Source: JAFAGX01 sp035623255
Lineage (GTDB): Bacteria; Acidobacteriota; Terriglobia; Terriglobales; Acidobacteriaceae
Direction of reading: 5' to 3'
DNA length: 11,073 bases
NCBI GenBank assembly: GCA_035623255.1
Contig: DASPTU010000064.1
Span: 1-11,073 of the forward strand
Shown here piece by piece: positions 1 through 6,123 of this stretch. The notes below the pieces were generated by a model. The model ran no database searches. It was not told the origin of the DNA and saw nothing but the letters and a program-made list of their open reading frames with translations. The translations under genes and the position numbers were made by a program. Within the stretch, counting starts at the first letter, position 1. Each line of letters begins with the position of its first letter.

Positions 1-863
1 CGATCCGCGCGGCTCGAGCCTTCCAGCGCGAACTGCACGAGTGCGATCATTTCATCGGAGGAAGCGATGTCCTCGGGGGTAGCTGTTCTGCGATCCGCGA
101 TAACATTTTCGCCCGTCAAAGTCTCATCGGGTTGATGAAACTGCAATTCAGACTCATCGGAAGCCCGCACGTTAGGCTTGCGGGCGGAATCTTCCAGGTG
201 CACCGGTGACGTATCCTCGGGTGCTCCCGCCGATAAATCATCGATGGCACTCATTGCCAGCCGATAGAGCCACGGCTCCAACGCAAGGCGTTCGGGCTTT
301 TCCAGTCCATCACCAAGCGCGCGGGCAATGGCCTCATCAATAACCTCTTCCTTGGTGAGGGAGTCAGGAGAAATCTCCTCCGCTGCTTCGCGGAAATACA
401 GTTCACGCTCTACAAATCGTTCAAGGCGGCCGAGATTCGCGTTCACGTATGAACGTATGTCTTCCGAGGAGGCTGTTGGTACCTGGACCGCCGCGACAGT
501 TTGTTCAAACGGAACCTGCGCGTGCGGCCGGAAATCCGCCACCCGTCGGCGCGGCCATTTACGCGAGTTGCGCAAAATATCTTTGTGCTTACTGATCTGT
601 TGCAGCAAATCCTCAGCGGCCGCCTTCATGGCTGCTGATGCAGTGGAAGCCGACTTCTGCACCGCCATTTGCCCGGACGGCAACCTCAAATTGAGATTCA
701 CCACCATACCTTCGCGGGCAGAATTCTGCTCGATCTGCCCTTTCAAATGCACCAACTCCGGTCGAAAGACCTGCAGCCGTTTACCCAGCTTTTCGATCAG
801 GTGGTTGATTTCTTTTTCGACGTCTGGAGTCTTGCGGTCTTTATAGCTGAAGTGGACATTCAT
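1..863 (-). CDS. HPF/RaiA-like ribosome hibernation domain fused to a sigma-70-like region (partial, 3' end off the window)
   Basis: I translated this from the minus strand; 288 residues are in view and the frame stays open to the left edge. Residues 1-98 have the look of the HPF/RaiA (S30AE) fold: MNVHFSYKDRK start, a first helix (VEKEINHLIEKLGKRL), alternating strands ending in VVNLNLRLPSGQMAV, and a second helix rich in Ala/Lys (about 74-95). That family binds the 30S subunit and silences ribosomes in stationary phase. After a basic linker (100-112), residues 138-211 resemble sigma-70 region 2: NLGRLERFVERELYFRE, then SLTKEEVIDEAIARAL, then LEPWLYRLAMSAIDDL, in the order of the sigma helices that end in a WLYRIA.N...D motif. 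Residues 262-288 (TPEDIASSDEMIALVQFAL) could begin a region-4-like helix set. The start codon is supported by GAGG six bases upstream (870-873). The HPF call is fairly firm; the sigma part is inferred from motif order. It may be a degenerate sigma domain with a non-transcriptional role. Confidence 0.72.
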   Translation of the reverse strand, partial: MNVHFSYKDRKTPDVEKEINHLIEKLGKRLQVFRPELVHLKGQIEQNSAREGMVVNLNLRLPSGQMAVQKSASTASAAMKAAAEDLLQQISKHKDILRNSRKWPRRRVADFRPHAQVPFEQTVAAVQVPTASSEDIRSYVNANLGRLERFVERELYFREAAEEISPDSLTKEEVIDEAIARALGDGLEKPERLALEPWLYRLAMSAIDDLSAGAPEDTSPVHLEDSARKPNVRASDESELQFHQPDETLTGENVIADRRTATPEDIASSDEMIALVQFALEGSSRAD

Positions 864-1018
864 CCCAGGCCTCGGATCACGAGAGCAGATCCCGCGAAGA
901 TTTCCGGTCCCTTACCTTCTGATTTTACACCCGCAGGAAATGGCGGGAGTGGAAATTACACCCTACTTCTTCCTCTACAGGGAGGTAGATAAACTCGGGT
1001 GTAGATGTGTCACGCTCC
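864..1018 (-). promoter_or_regulatory. Leader/promoter region of the HPF-sigma fusion gene with GGGTGTAA repeats and nested inverted repeats
   Basis: These 155 bases separate the osmC stop from the fusion-gene start, and no gene fits in them. On the minus strand GGGTGTAA occurs at 963-956 and again at 932-925, 31 bp apart (about three helical turns). An inverted copy, TACACCC, at 1003-997 pairs perfectly over 7 bp with GGGTGTA at 963-957. Inside that loop lies a second perfect inverted repeat, TCTAC-N6-GTAGA (plus-strand 974-978 and 985-989). The arrangement suits either operators for a repressor or activator, or a structured mRNA leader. I see no convincing -10/-35 pair, and no T-run that would make the outer hairpin a terminator for osmC. 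Confidence 0.4.
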
Positions 1019-1471
1019 TTAGGCGGGCACGGGATTTTCGATCAAAATTTTCGAGTCGAACGCTGTCTCGGACGATAGCGATCGAACAATAAGGCAACTT
1101 CGTTCGGTCTTCGCAAGCACGCGCGCCGCAAGCTCGCGGGATGCGTCGTGATAGATGATCAGCACAGGGCGAATCGAAATCTTGGTAAAACGCAGTCCGT
1201 CGGCTTCTTTTTCGATTACGCCGTCGACCCCGACTTCGATTCCTTGAAATTCCAGTTTTGATGCTTTTGCCACAGCTTTGAAGGTTTCGATCAAACAGGA
1301 ACCCACAGCGGCCAGCAAGAAATGTTCTGGAGTCCACACGCCCGGTTCCCCACCGAATTCCGGAGGAGCCGAGAAGTGGACCAGCCGGGGAACTCCCTGG
1401 TCAATTGACACAAAACTACGATCGTACTGATGAAAGTGTGCACTCGCATGATAACTGTAGGTGCTTTCCAT
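1019..1471 (-). CDS. OsmC-family peroxidase-like protein
   Basis: A 150-residue protein with the OsmC/Ohr superfamily pattern. It begins with a beta-rich region, then has the PEFGGEPGVWTPEHFLLAAVGSCL segment in which Cys59 sits on the central helix, and a second conserved cysteine, Cys126, in KTERSCLIVRSL. In this superfamily the two cysteines reduce organic hydroperoxides by thiol chemistry in the cytoplasm, usually recycled by a lipoyl or thioredoxin-like partner. The full set of residues for activity appears present, and the length matches the family (about 135-150). The start is supported by GGGAGG five bases upstream (1477-1482). It is divergent from the Cys-rich gene at 1639, and the 167-bp region between them carries two CRP-like palindromes. 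Whether it belongs to the OsmC, Ohr or YhfA-like branch cannot be decided by eye; the gap before the second cysteine and the GSCL context favour a general OsmC-like member. Confidence 0.9.
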   Translation of the reverse strand: MESTYSYHASAHFHQYDRSFVSIDQGVPRLVHFSAPPEFGGEPGVWTPEHFLLAAVGSCLIETFKAVAKASKLEFQGIEVGVDGVIEKEADGLRFTKISIRPVLIIYHDASRELAARVLAKTERSCLIVRSLSSETAFDSKILIENPVPA

Positions 1472-1524
1472 GAGATCCTCCCAACTTGTTTATTTTCAGC
1501 ATGCTGCAACCGCGTCAGGGACGG

Positions 1525-1540
1525 TGTGATGCGCGTCACC
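1525..1540. promoter_or_regulatory. CRP/FNR-family-like operator 1 (TGTGA-N6-TCACC)
   Basis: TGTGA at 1525-1529, six bases, then TCACC at 1536-1540. It matches the E. coli CRP consensus TGTGA-N6-TCACA in nine of ten specified bases and lies inside a wider CGGTG...CACCG inverted repeat (1522-1541). The centre is about 62 bp upstream of the osmC-like start. The binding protein is unknown; a CRP/FNR-family regulator is inferred. Confidence 0.45.
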
Positions 1541-1546
1541 GATAGT

Positions 1547-1562
1547 CGTGAGAACAATCACG
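1547..1562. promoter_or_regulatory. CRP/FNR-family-like operator 2 (CGTGA-N6-TCACG)
   Basis: A perfect 5-bp inverted repeat: CGTGA at 1547-1551 and TCACG at 1558-1562 with six bases between. Its centre (1554.5) is exactly 22 bp from that of the first site (1532.5), so both sites face the same side of the helix. The repeated architecture and phasing make chance less likely than for either site alone. Confidence 0.45.
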
Positions 1563-1638
1563 GCGAGGCTGTGCAACTGCGCCCAGAATGAGTGCCATTA
1601 CGTGATGGATTTCGCCTCGGTCACCGGGGAGGTGGACT

Positions 1639-2043
1639 ATGTCGGACGACAAGCGCGATGTGTTGGAGGTGCTCAAGTTTGAATTGAATTTCCTGGAGCA
1701 AGGCGGCTATGGCCGCTCCGTCCGCACTCCCTGGAAGCCAGCTTCGGTCTTTCTTGACTCACCATCCTGCATCAATTTCAACGACTCGTCAGCCCCGCAT
1801 CCCTGTGGCGAGTGCCTGCTGACTGATTTCGTTCCGCTCAAGTATCGGGATGAGAAAGTCCCTTGCCATCACATCCCGCTGAACACACAAGGCGAGACGG
1901 TGTATACAATGGAGCGCCAGCGGGAACAGATTGAATTGGAGGAGGCGCTGAAACATTGGCTCCGCGAAACGATTCAACGCATCGAACGAGAACGTGCCGC
2001 GAAAGCTAAGCGAGTGTCAGCTGCCCTCTCGTCAGCTCCTTAA
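1639..2043 (+). CDS. Conserved-looking hypothetical protein with a CxxC and CHH putative metal-binding centre
   Basis: A 134-residue protein with no signal peptide or membrane segment, so probably cytoplasmic. I do not recognise a named family, though the opening (residues 12-35, KFELNFLEQGGYGRSVRTPW...) looks like a conserved hypothetical of Acidobacteriota. Four cysteines and two histidines cluster in the middle: Cys44 (SPSCINF), Cys56 and Cys59 (HPCGECLL), and Cys76-His77-His78 (VPCHHIPL). That spacing could bind zinc or a redox metal. Residues 92-128 form a charged helix or coil (EEALKHWLRETIQRIERERAAKAKR). The start has an excellent GGGGAGG six bases upstream. It is divergent from a peroxidase gene and shares an operator-bearing region with it, hinting at a redox or stress role; this is inference only. 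Confidence 0.85.
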   Translation: MSDDKRDVLEVLKFELNFLEQGGYGRSVRTPWKPASVFLDSPSCINFNDSSAPHPCGECLLTDFVPLKYRDEKVPCHHIPLNTQGETVYTMERQREQIELEEALKHWLRETIQRIERERAAKAKRVSAALSSAP

Positions 2044-2215
2044 CTCTTCGCTTTTTGTATTGCTTGAAGCGTTGGCACTAGCATCCAGAGCACCTGCTTC
2101 GTTTATTCCATGATCAAAGCACTATGCTTCTTGGCCGAGCGGGCATGTTTTCGTGCGGCTATCTGCGAAACGGTATAATCCAAATAGCTGAATAACGCTT
2201 GGAGGAAGTAAACGT
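2044..2215 (+). promoter_or_regulatory. Upstream region and promoter of htrA
   Basis: No gene is seen in these 172 bp. A perfect TATAAT stands at 2174-2179, about 36 bp upstream of the htrA start, with only a weak TTTTCG-like -35 near 2148-2153. Transcription would start near 2186. The weak -35 suggests that an activator or an alternative signal helps. GGAGG at 2201-2205 is the ribosome binding site, with a rather long 10-base spacer. I found no strong terminator for the preceding Cys-rich gene. Confidence 0.5.
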
Positions 2216-3790
2216 ATGGATCCGCACGCAGGCGGCCTCTGGTTGCGCCTGAGAACTCACCGAGCAGCCTACGCATTGACGATATTGGTTACTTTGGGCC
2301 TCGGCATTCTCATTGGGACAGTAATTTCTAAGGGAGTTCGAGGCCAGGAAAACAAGAAGAGTTCCGATTCCCCTTCCCCGCTATCAGTGCCCTCCCCGAC
2401 ACAACTCTCAAACGAGTTCACCCAGATCGCGAAGCAGTTGGAACCTTCCGTGGTCAATATTAACACCGAGTCTACGATCAAGAACCCGCATCGGCGCCGA
2501 GGGATGCCGCCCGATCAAGGTGAGGGCGACGATCAGAATCCCTTCGATGATTTCTTCGATCGTTTCTTCGGCGGGCAGCAGAACCAGGGACCGATACGGG
2601 AACATTCTTTAGGTTCCGGCGTCATTGTCGACCCAAAGGGTTACATTTTGACCAATCGTCACGTGGTAGAAAAGGCGGACAGGGTAAGGGTTAGACTCCA
2701 GGACGATCCCCCGAACGTGTTGCACGATGCCAAGGTGATTGGTACCGACCAGGAGACCGACTTGGCCGTGATTAAGGTCGACGTGGATAAGCCCCTGCCT
2801 GTCGCCAAACTCGGGAATTCAGATAGCATGCAGGTCGGTGACTGGGTTTTGGCGGTGGGCAGCCCGTTTGGTTTGAACGAGACGGTTACGGCGGGCATCG
2901 TTTCCGCGAAAGGCCGAAACATCGTGCCGAACCGTCAGTTTCAATCTTTTATTCAAACCGATGCCGCCATCAACCCGGGCAATTCGGGAGGGCCACTCGT
3001 CAACATGGCTGGAGAGGTTATTGGGATTAACACCGCGATTCTCACTGACACCAATGCCTACGCTGGGGTGGGGTTTGCCCTTCCGTCGAATACCGTCGTT
3101 AGCGTCTATAACCAACTCATTAGCCCCGATCACCGCGTAGCCCGCGGCTCCATCGGTATTGAGTTTCCCGCTCAGGAAAACCCGGCCATAGCGCGCGTGT
3201 ATGGCGGTGGGAACGGAGTGACGGTCGCCAATGTAATCCCGGGAACGCCTGCCGAAGCCGCAGGGTTGAGGGTCGGGGACACCATCACCACCGTGGACGG
3301 TAGACCGGTAAAGAATGGTGACGAACTGGTTTCCGACATTGCCAGCCGCAAGCCCGGCAGCAAGGTGGCCCTCGGTTTTATCCGCAACGGCAAGAAGGAA
3401 GAGGTTACGGTAACTGTTGCTGATCGCGCAAAATTGTTTGCCGCACGGTTGGGCGAAGACGAAGAAGGCAGCGAGGAAGCAACGCCGAAAGCCAGCAAAT
3501 TGGGGCTTTCTGTGGGCGCTGTGACTAACGATTACGCCGATCGCCTTGACATTCCCGCGGGAAAGGGCGCCATTGTTCGCGATGTCAAGCCGGGCTCATT
3601 TGCAGATGACGTCGGCCTCACCCGAGGCGACGTGATCCTCGAGATCAATAAACAACCGGTTAACTCTGAGGAAGATTTCAATCGGGTCGCGTCAGGACTG
3701 AAGAGTGGCCAGGATGTCGTATTCCTCGTTCGGCAGCGTGGCGCGGGACGGCAGGACGGTACCATATTCCTGGCTGGTACTCTTCCGTAA
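2216..3790 (+). CDS. htrA: HtrA/DegQ/MucD-type periplasmic serine endoprotease (Do-like)
   Basis: A 524-residue protein of the DegP/HtrA family, which degrades or refolds misfolded envelope proteins. Residues 18-38 (about AYALTILVTLGLGILIGTVIS) are an uncleaved anchor or signal segment, followed by a Ser/Pro-rich linker (48-62). The trypsin-like domain spans about 65-305 with a complete catalytic triad: His149 in LTNRHVV, Asp182 in ETDLAVIKV and Ser257 in GNSGGPLVN. A flexible charged loop with the FFDRFFGG motif (about 88-127) corresponds to the LA loop of DegQ-type proteins. Two PDZ domains follow, about 310-403 (with GTPAEAAGLRVGDTI) and 428-520 (with PGSFADDVGLTRGDVI), separated by an acidic linker (412-422). 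Length and domain order match full Do-type proteases. It is monocistronic by layout: its own TATAAT box upstream and a strong terminator downstream. DegP, DegQ and MucD cannot be separated by eye. Confidence 0.96.
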   Translation: MDPHAGGLWLRLRTHRAAYALTILVTLGLGILIGTVISKGVRGQENKKSSDSPSPLSVPSPTQLSNEFTQIAKQLEPSVVNINTESTIKNPHRRRGMPPDQGEGDDQNPFDDFFDRFFGGQQNQGPIREHSLGSGVIVDPKGYILTNRHVVEKADRVRVRLQDDPPNVLHDAKVIGTDQETDLAVIKVDVDKPLPVAKLGNSDSMQVGDWVLAVGSPFGLNETVTAGIVSAKGRNIVPNRQFQSFIQTDAAINPGNSGGPLVNMAGEVIGINTAILTDTNAYAGVGFALPSNTVVSVYNQLISPDHRVARGSIGIEFPAQENPAIARVYGGGNGVTVANVIPGTPAEAAGLRVGDTITTVDGRPVKNGDELVSDIASRKPGSKVALGFIRNGKKEEVTVTVADRAKLFAARLGEDEEGSEEATPKASKLGLSVGAVTNDYADRLDIPAGKGAIVRDVKPGSFADDVGLTRGDVILEINKQPVNSEEDFNRVASGLKSGQDVVFLVRQRGAGRQDGTIFLAGTLP

Positions 3791-3804
3791 GTGGCTTGTA
3801 CCTT

Positions 3805-3857
3805 AGAGACTGGCAGTAAGCTGTCGGATTCCAGCATGATAGTGCCAGTCTCTTTTT
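3805..3857 (+). terminator. Rho-independent terminator of htrA
   Basis: AGAGACTGGCA (3805-3815) and TGCCAGTCTCT (3843-3853) form a perfect 11-bp stem followed by further T residues to 3857. The 27-base loop contains a smaller GCTG/CAGC stem (3820-3823 with 3832-3835). It starts 15 bases after the htrA stop codon and ends 17 bases before the next start, so the downstream gene probably has its own promoter or depends on read-through. Confidence 0.85.
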
Positions 3858-3874
3858 GTTAAGGTGACCTCCTG

Positions 3875-4360
3875 GTGGATCGGTGTCCAACAAGAATCTC
3901 GCTAATTGCTTGCATTGCGTTAATGTTGGCGCTCGTTTGCCCGATGCAGGCGGCCGACTCCATCCACCAACCAACCGCCGCGGCAACTCCTCAAAGCAAA
4001 AGCGTACATAAAACCAGCCACAAGAAAGCACGCAGAAGCTCCCGTCGAGGCCAGCAACGTATCGATTCTCAACGTGCATTGCAGATCCAGCAGGCCTTGG
4101 TTCGCGAACATTACTTAAGCGCAAAGCCTTCCGGCGTCTGGGACAGCACCACGCAAGCTGCAATGCAGAAATACCAGGCTGACAATGGCTGGCAGACCAA
4201 GACGACTCCAGATTCACGGGCTCTGATTAAACTAGGCCTGGGGCCAGACCACCAGCACTTGCTGAATCCCGAAAGTGCAATGACCTCCCAACCGTCGGCC
4301 CACGGTGCTCCGCCCACTCCGTCCGCCAATGAGACTACCTCGACTCGGCCACAGAAATGA
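3875..4360 (+). CDS. Secreted peptidoglycan-binding domain protein
   Basis: A 161-residue exported protein. The start is a GTG codon, chosen because it gives a full signal peptide (RISLIACIALMLALVCPMQAA, cleavage likely near residue 27) and has AAGG about ten bases upstream. Residues 46-62 are very basic (HKTSHKKARRSSRRGQQ), which could contact wall polymers or nucleic acid. Residues 63-124 match the PG_binding_1 fold: ALQIQQALVREHYL, then SGVWDSTTQAAMQKYQADNGW, then DSRALIKLGLG. These domains attach proteins to peptidoglycan without cutting it. No catalytic domain follows; the tail (130-161) is Pro/Ser/Thr-rich and probably disordered. It converges on the cpsB-like gene with an 11-bp gap and no visible terminator between them. 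It could be a wall-anchoring accessory factor; the partner is unknown. Confidence 0.88.
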   Translation: MDRCPTRISLIACIALMLALVCPMQAADSIHQPTAAATPQSKSVHKTSHKKARRSSRRGQQRIDSQRALQIQQALVREHYLSAKPSGVWDSTTQAAMQKYQADNGWQTKTTPDSRALIKLGLGPDHQHLLNPESAMTSQPSAHGAPPTPSANETTSTRPQK

Positions 4361-4371
4361 CGGGCGCCAAA

Positions 4372-5109
4372 TTATCGCTCGATTAGCGGCTGCGGCAGGT
4401 ATGGCAGCGGCTGTGCGTGGATGACCGCCTGAGGATTTGCCTTCACCAGGGCCTCTGCAACATCTTTGTCGCAAAGCTCTGCTACTGCCTCGCGAGCTTC
4501 AGACATTAGCGGCGGGCGGCGTTTCGTGTCGTGTCCGTCGCTGGCCAGGAAGTGCACGGCATCCCGTTTCAGCAGCCATTCCGCAGTCCGTAATACAACT
4601 TCTCCCCATGCCCCCGTAACCGCAGATGCAGTCACTTGGACTGCGCAACCCAGTTCAACCCACTGCAGAACTCTCTGCGGCGTGCGCTGAAGGATGGGGT
4701 TGCGCTCAGGATGGGTGATGATCGGTGTTAGACCGATTCCTATAAGCCTTGTGTAGGTTTCCGCGATCTGCAGCGGAATGCTGTAATTGCTCAGTTCAAC
4801 CAGCAGGTACCGGCTGTTGCCGATCGCATAACGGTCAGGATGCGCCACGGCATCCTGTATGTTCTCGTACGAAAGATGAAAGTCGCAGCCCAAACTCAAT
4901 TGCGGCCGGTCCCCAATTCGCTGTTGCAATGACTCCAGCACTCCAGCCAGGTGTGCTCGGTCATATTGATAACGATGGTTGGCGTGTGGCGTAGCGACGA
5001 TATGCTCGATGCCGTCGGCCTTCGCCATCTGGCACATCTGCTCAGATATCTCCCAGGCCTTGGGGCCATCGTCAACTTCGGGAAGGATGTGGCAATGGAT
5101 ATCGATCAT
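4372..5109 (-). CDS. CpsB/CapC/YwqE-family PHP-type tyrosine-protein phosphatase
   Basis: A 245-residue metal-dependent phosphatase of the PHP superfamily. CpsB and YwqE relatives remove phosphate from the tyrosine cluster of BY-kinases that control capsule and exopolysaccharide export. The metal-ligand motifs are all present in order: MIDIHCHILPEVDDGP (His5, His7), VATPHAN (His42), GCDFHLSYENI (about 74-84), THPERN (His133) and LASDGHD (Asp191, His193). Length fits the family (about 240-255). It is the last gene of the uvrA array. Its ATG overlaps the upstream stop by one base (TAATG) and there is no good Shine-Dalgarno sequence, so translation is probably coupled. No BY-kinase or polysaccharide gene lies in the window, so its substrate is unknown. 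Confidence 0.93.
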   Translation of the reverse strand: MIDIHCHILPEVDDGPKAWEISEQMCQMAKADGIEHIVATPHANHRYQYDRAHLAGVLESLQQRIGDRPQLSLGCDFHLSYENIQDAVAHPDRYAIGNSRYLLVELSNYSIPLQIAETYTRLIGIGLTPIITHPERNPILQRTPQRVLQWVELGCAVQVTASAVTGAWGEVVLRTAEWLLKRDAVHFLASDGHDTKRRPPLMSEAREAVAELCDKDVAEALVKANPQAVIHAQPLPYLPQPLIER

Positions 5110-5687
5110 TAGTGAGTGGGTTGCAGTCCTGATACCGTCTGGCTTTGCTGCGTTTGCTTCTTCCTGTGCTTGAATTCCTCTTCCTGTTCGCTAAGCAGCT
5201 TGCGATGATCCTGGGCGCCGCCATCGACCGCATCCACCGCACTATCCAGCAGAAATTGATACTTCTGTGCCTCCTCGGAGCCTCCCCCTACAGAGCTCTT
5301 TAATGCTCGCAGCTTGGCCTGAAACTCAGTGTCGGCCTCGATCACCGCTTTCAACGGCTTACGCAGATCCGCCTTGCGGTCCACAAAGGTGTCGATGTTG
5401 TCGTTAAGTTCGTCGTAGACATCAAGAAAGTTCTGCAGCTTATCGTGGGTTTGCTGGGCGCGGTCGGCGACGTTGGCATCCGCTCGGACCTGCTCCAAAC
5501 TAGCCAGACGCCCCCTTGCAAACTGAACGAAGAGCTTAATCCGTGCCTCAGGTTCCTGGGCCGCATCCCTCAATTTGTCAATTTCAACCGGGTTGAGGGG
5601 TTCGCGGCGGGTTTGCCCGTCGGTCGTGACAAGGAAAATGCAGACTAGCGAAACAGAACACAGGAGAATCTGCGCTGGAGCCTTCAT
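5109..5687 (-). CDS. Secreted helical/coiled-coil protein of unknown function (array gene 4)
   Basis: I do not recognise a named family. The 192-residue product begins with a signal peptide (MKAPAQILLCSVSLVCIFLVTTDGQT) and the rest is almost wholly alpha-helical and charged, with heptad-like stretches around 34-90 and 95-135 and a basic/Gln-rich tail (about 165-183: EEEFKHRKKQTQQSQ). It has no cysteines after the signal region, so it needs no disulfides. The start shows AAGGA just upstream, and its ATG overlaps the previous gene's stop as ATGA. It resembles the neighbouring helical protein (5684-6121) in size class and predicted location, suggesting that both work in the periplasm, perhaps as a complex with the TPR protein; this is inference. 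Confidence 0.85.
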   Translation of the reverse strand: MKAPAQILLCSVSLVCIFLVTTDGQTRREPLNPVEIDKLRDAAQEPEARIKLFVQFARGRLASLEQVRADANVADRAQQTHDKLQNFLDVYDELNDNIDTFVDRKADLRKPLKAVIEADTEFQAKLRALKSSVGGGSEEAQKYQFLLDSAVDAVDGGAQDHRKLLSEQEEEFKHRKKQTQQSQTVSGLQPTH

Positions 5688-6121
5688 TTTCCTTTCCCAA
5701 ACATGTGAGTCAGGAGATCTTCCGCCATGCTTTGCAGCCGGTCTGCAGCATCCTGCACCGGCGCCTGATCGTCGTAGTTCAATGTGAGCTTCAGATCCTG
5801 CAGCCGATGCGACATTTTCCTTGACGCCATCTCAGTGGCCTTTAGCCTCTTGCCTGACTGGACGGCGGCATCATGCGCTTTCTGTGAATACGTCACCACG
5901 TCGGCAATTGCGGCACGGGCGTCATCGTTCTTGCCTTGATTGTACAGGTCTTCAGCGGACTTAAACTGCCGCTCCGCAATATCACTGTAAAGACTTGGCT
6001 GGTCTTTGATTGGAGCCGCGTTTGCTCGCGCGATCAGATCTTGCAGGCTCTGCTCTTTGGCAGCGCCAGAAGCGGCTGCCATAGCCAACGCTATGCTCAC
6101 GGCTATGAAGAAGCTCCGCAT
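5684..6121 (-). CDS. Small secreted helical protein of unknown function (array gene 3)
   Basis: A 145-residue product when started at the ATG at 6121, which gives a clean signal peptide (MRSFFIAVSIALAMAAASGAA). A start 48 bases further upstream would add 16 unlikely residues before that signal and sit inside the TPR gene, so I reject it. The mature part is helical with a TPR-like flavour (SLYSDIAERQFKSAEDLYNQGKNDDARAAIADV, about 45-75) followed by basic helices and an acidic/Met-rich end. The gap to the TPR gene stop is only 2 bases, and its own stop overlaps the next start (ATGA). The ribosome binding site is weak (GAAG), consistent with translational coupling. No function can be assigned beyond an envelope role. 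Confidence 0.85.
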   Translation of the reverse strand: MRSFFIAVSIALAMAAASGAAKEQSLQDLIARANAAPIKDQPSLYSDIAERQFKSAEDLYNQGKNDDARAAIADVVTYSQKAHDAAVQSGKRLKATEMASRKMSHRLQDLKLTLNYDDQAPVQDAADRLQSMAEDLLTHMFGKGK

Positions 6122-6123
6122 AC

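Larger units (their letters stand above)
1472..1638. promoter_or_regulatory. Divergent promoter region between osmC-like gene and the Cys-rich gene
   Basis: The 167 bp hold no gene. They separate two outward-facing starts, each with a strong Shine-Dalgarno sequence (GGGAGG for the leftward gene, GGGGAGG at 1626-1632 for the rightward gene). The region contains two GTGA-N6-TCAC palindromes (listed separately), a weaker third half-match CGTGA-N6-TCGC at 1601-1615, and a 10-bp palindrome CAGCATGCTG at 1497-1506. A possible leftward -10 is GAAAAT at 1498-1493, but no good -35 matches it. Shared regulation of the two genes is inferred from the layout. Confidence 0.5.

Noticed and set aside
328..846. 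172-codon open frame on the plus strand
   Set aside because: It lies antisense to the HPF-sigma fusion gene, its product is Ser/Arg-rich with no recognisable domain, and the minus-strand product is clearly domain-bearing.
974..989. TCTAC-N6-GTAGA as a BlaI-type operator
   Set aside because: Known BlaI/MecI sites are close to TACTACA-N2-TGTAGTA; here the inner bases do not match, and no BlaI-like gene is present. Kept only as an inverted repeat.
975..1337. 120-codon minus-strand open frame overlapping the osmC-like gene
   Set aside because: It is a frame-shifted shadow of the OsmC-family gene with Arg/Ser-rich low-quality sequence.
2132..2142. TGGCCGAGCGG, identical to the start of a tRNA-Ser/Leu D-arm
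   Set aside because: No acceptor stem, anticodon arm or T-arm (GTTCGA-type) follows, so it is neither a tRNA nor a convincing tRNA remnant.
3678..4217. 179-codon minus-strand open frame across the htrA end and the peptidoglycan-binding gene
   Set aside because: It would read through the htrA terminator hairpin and is antisense to two well-supported genes; its product has no recognisable domain.
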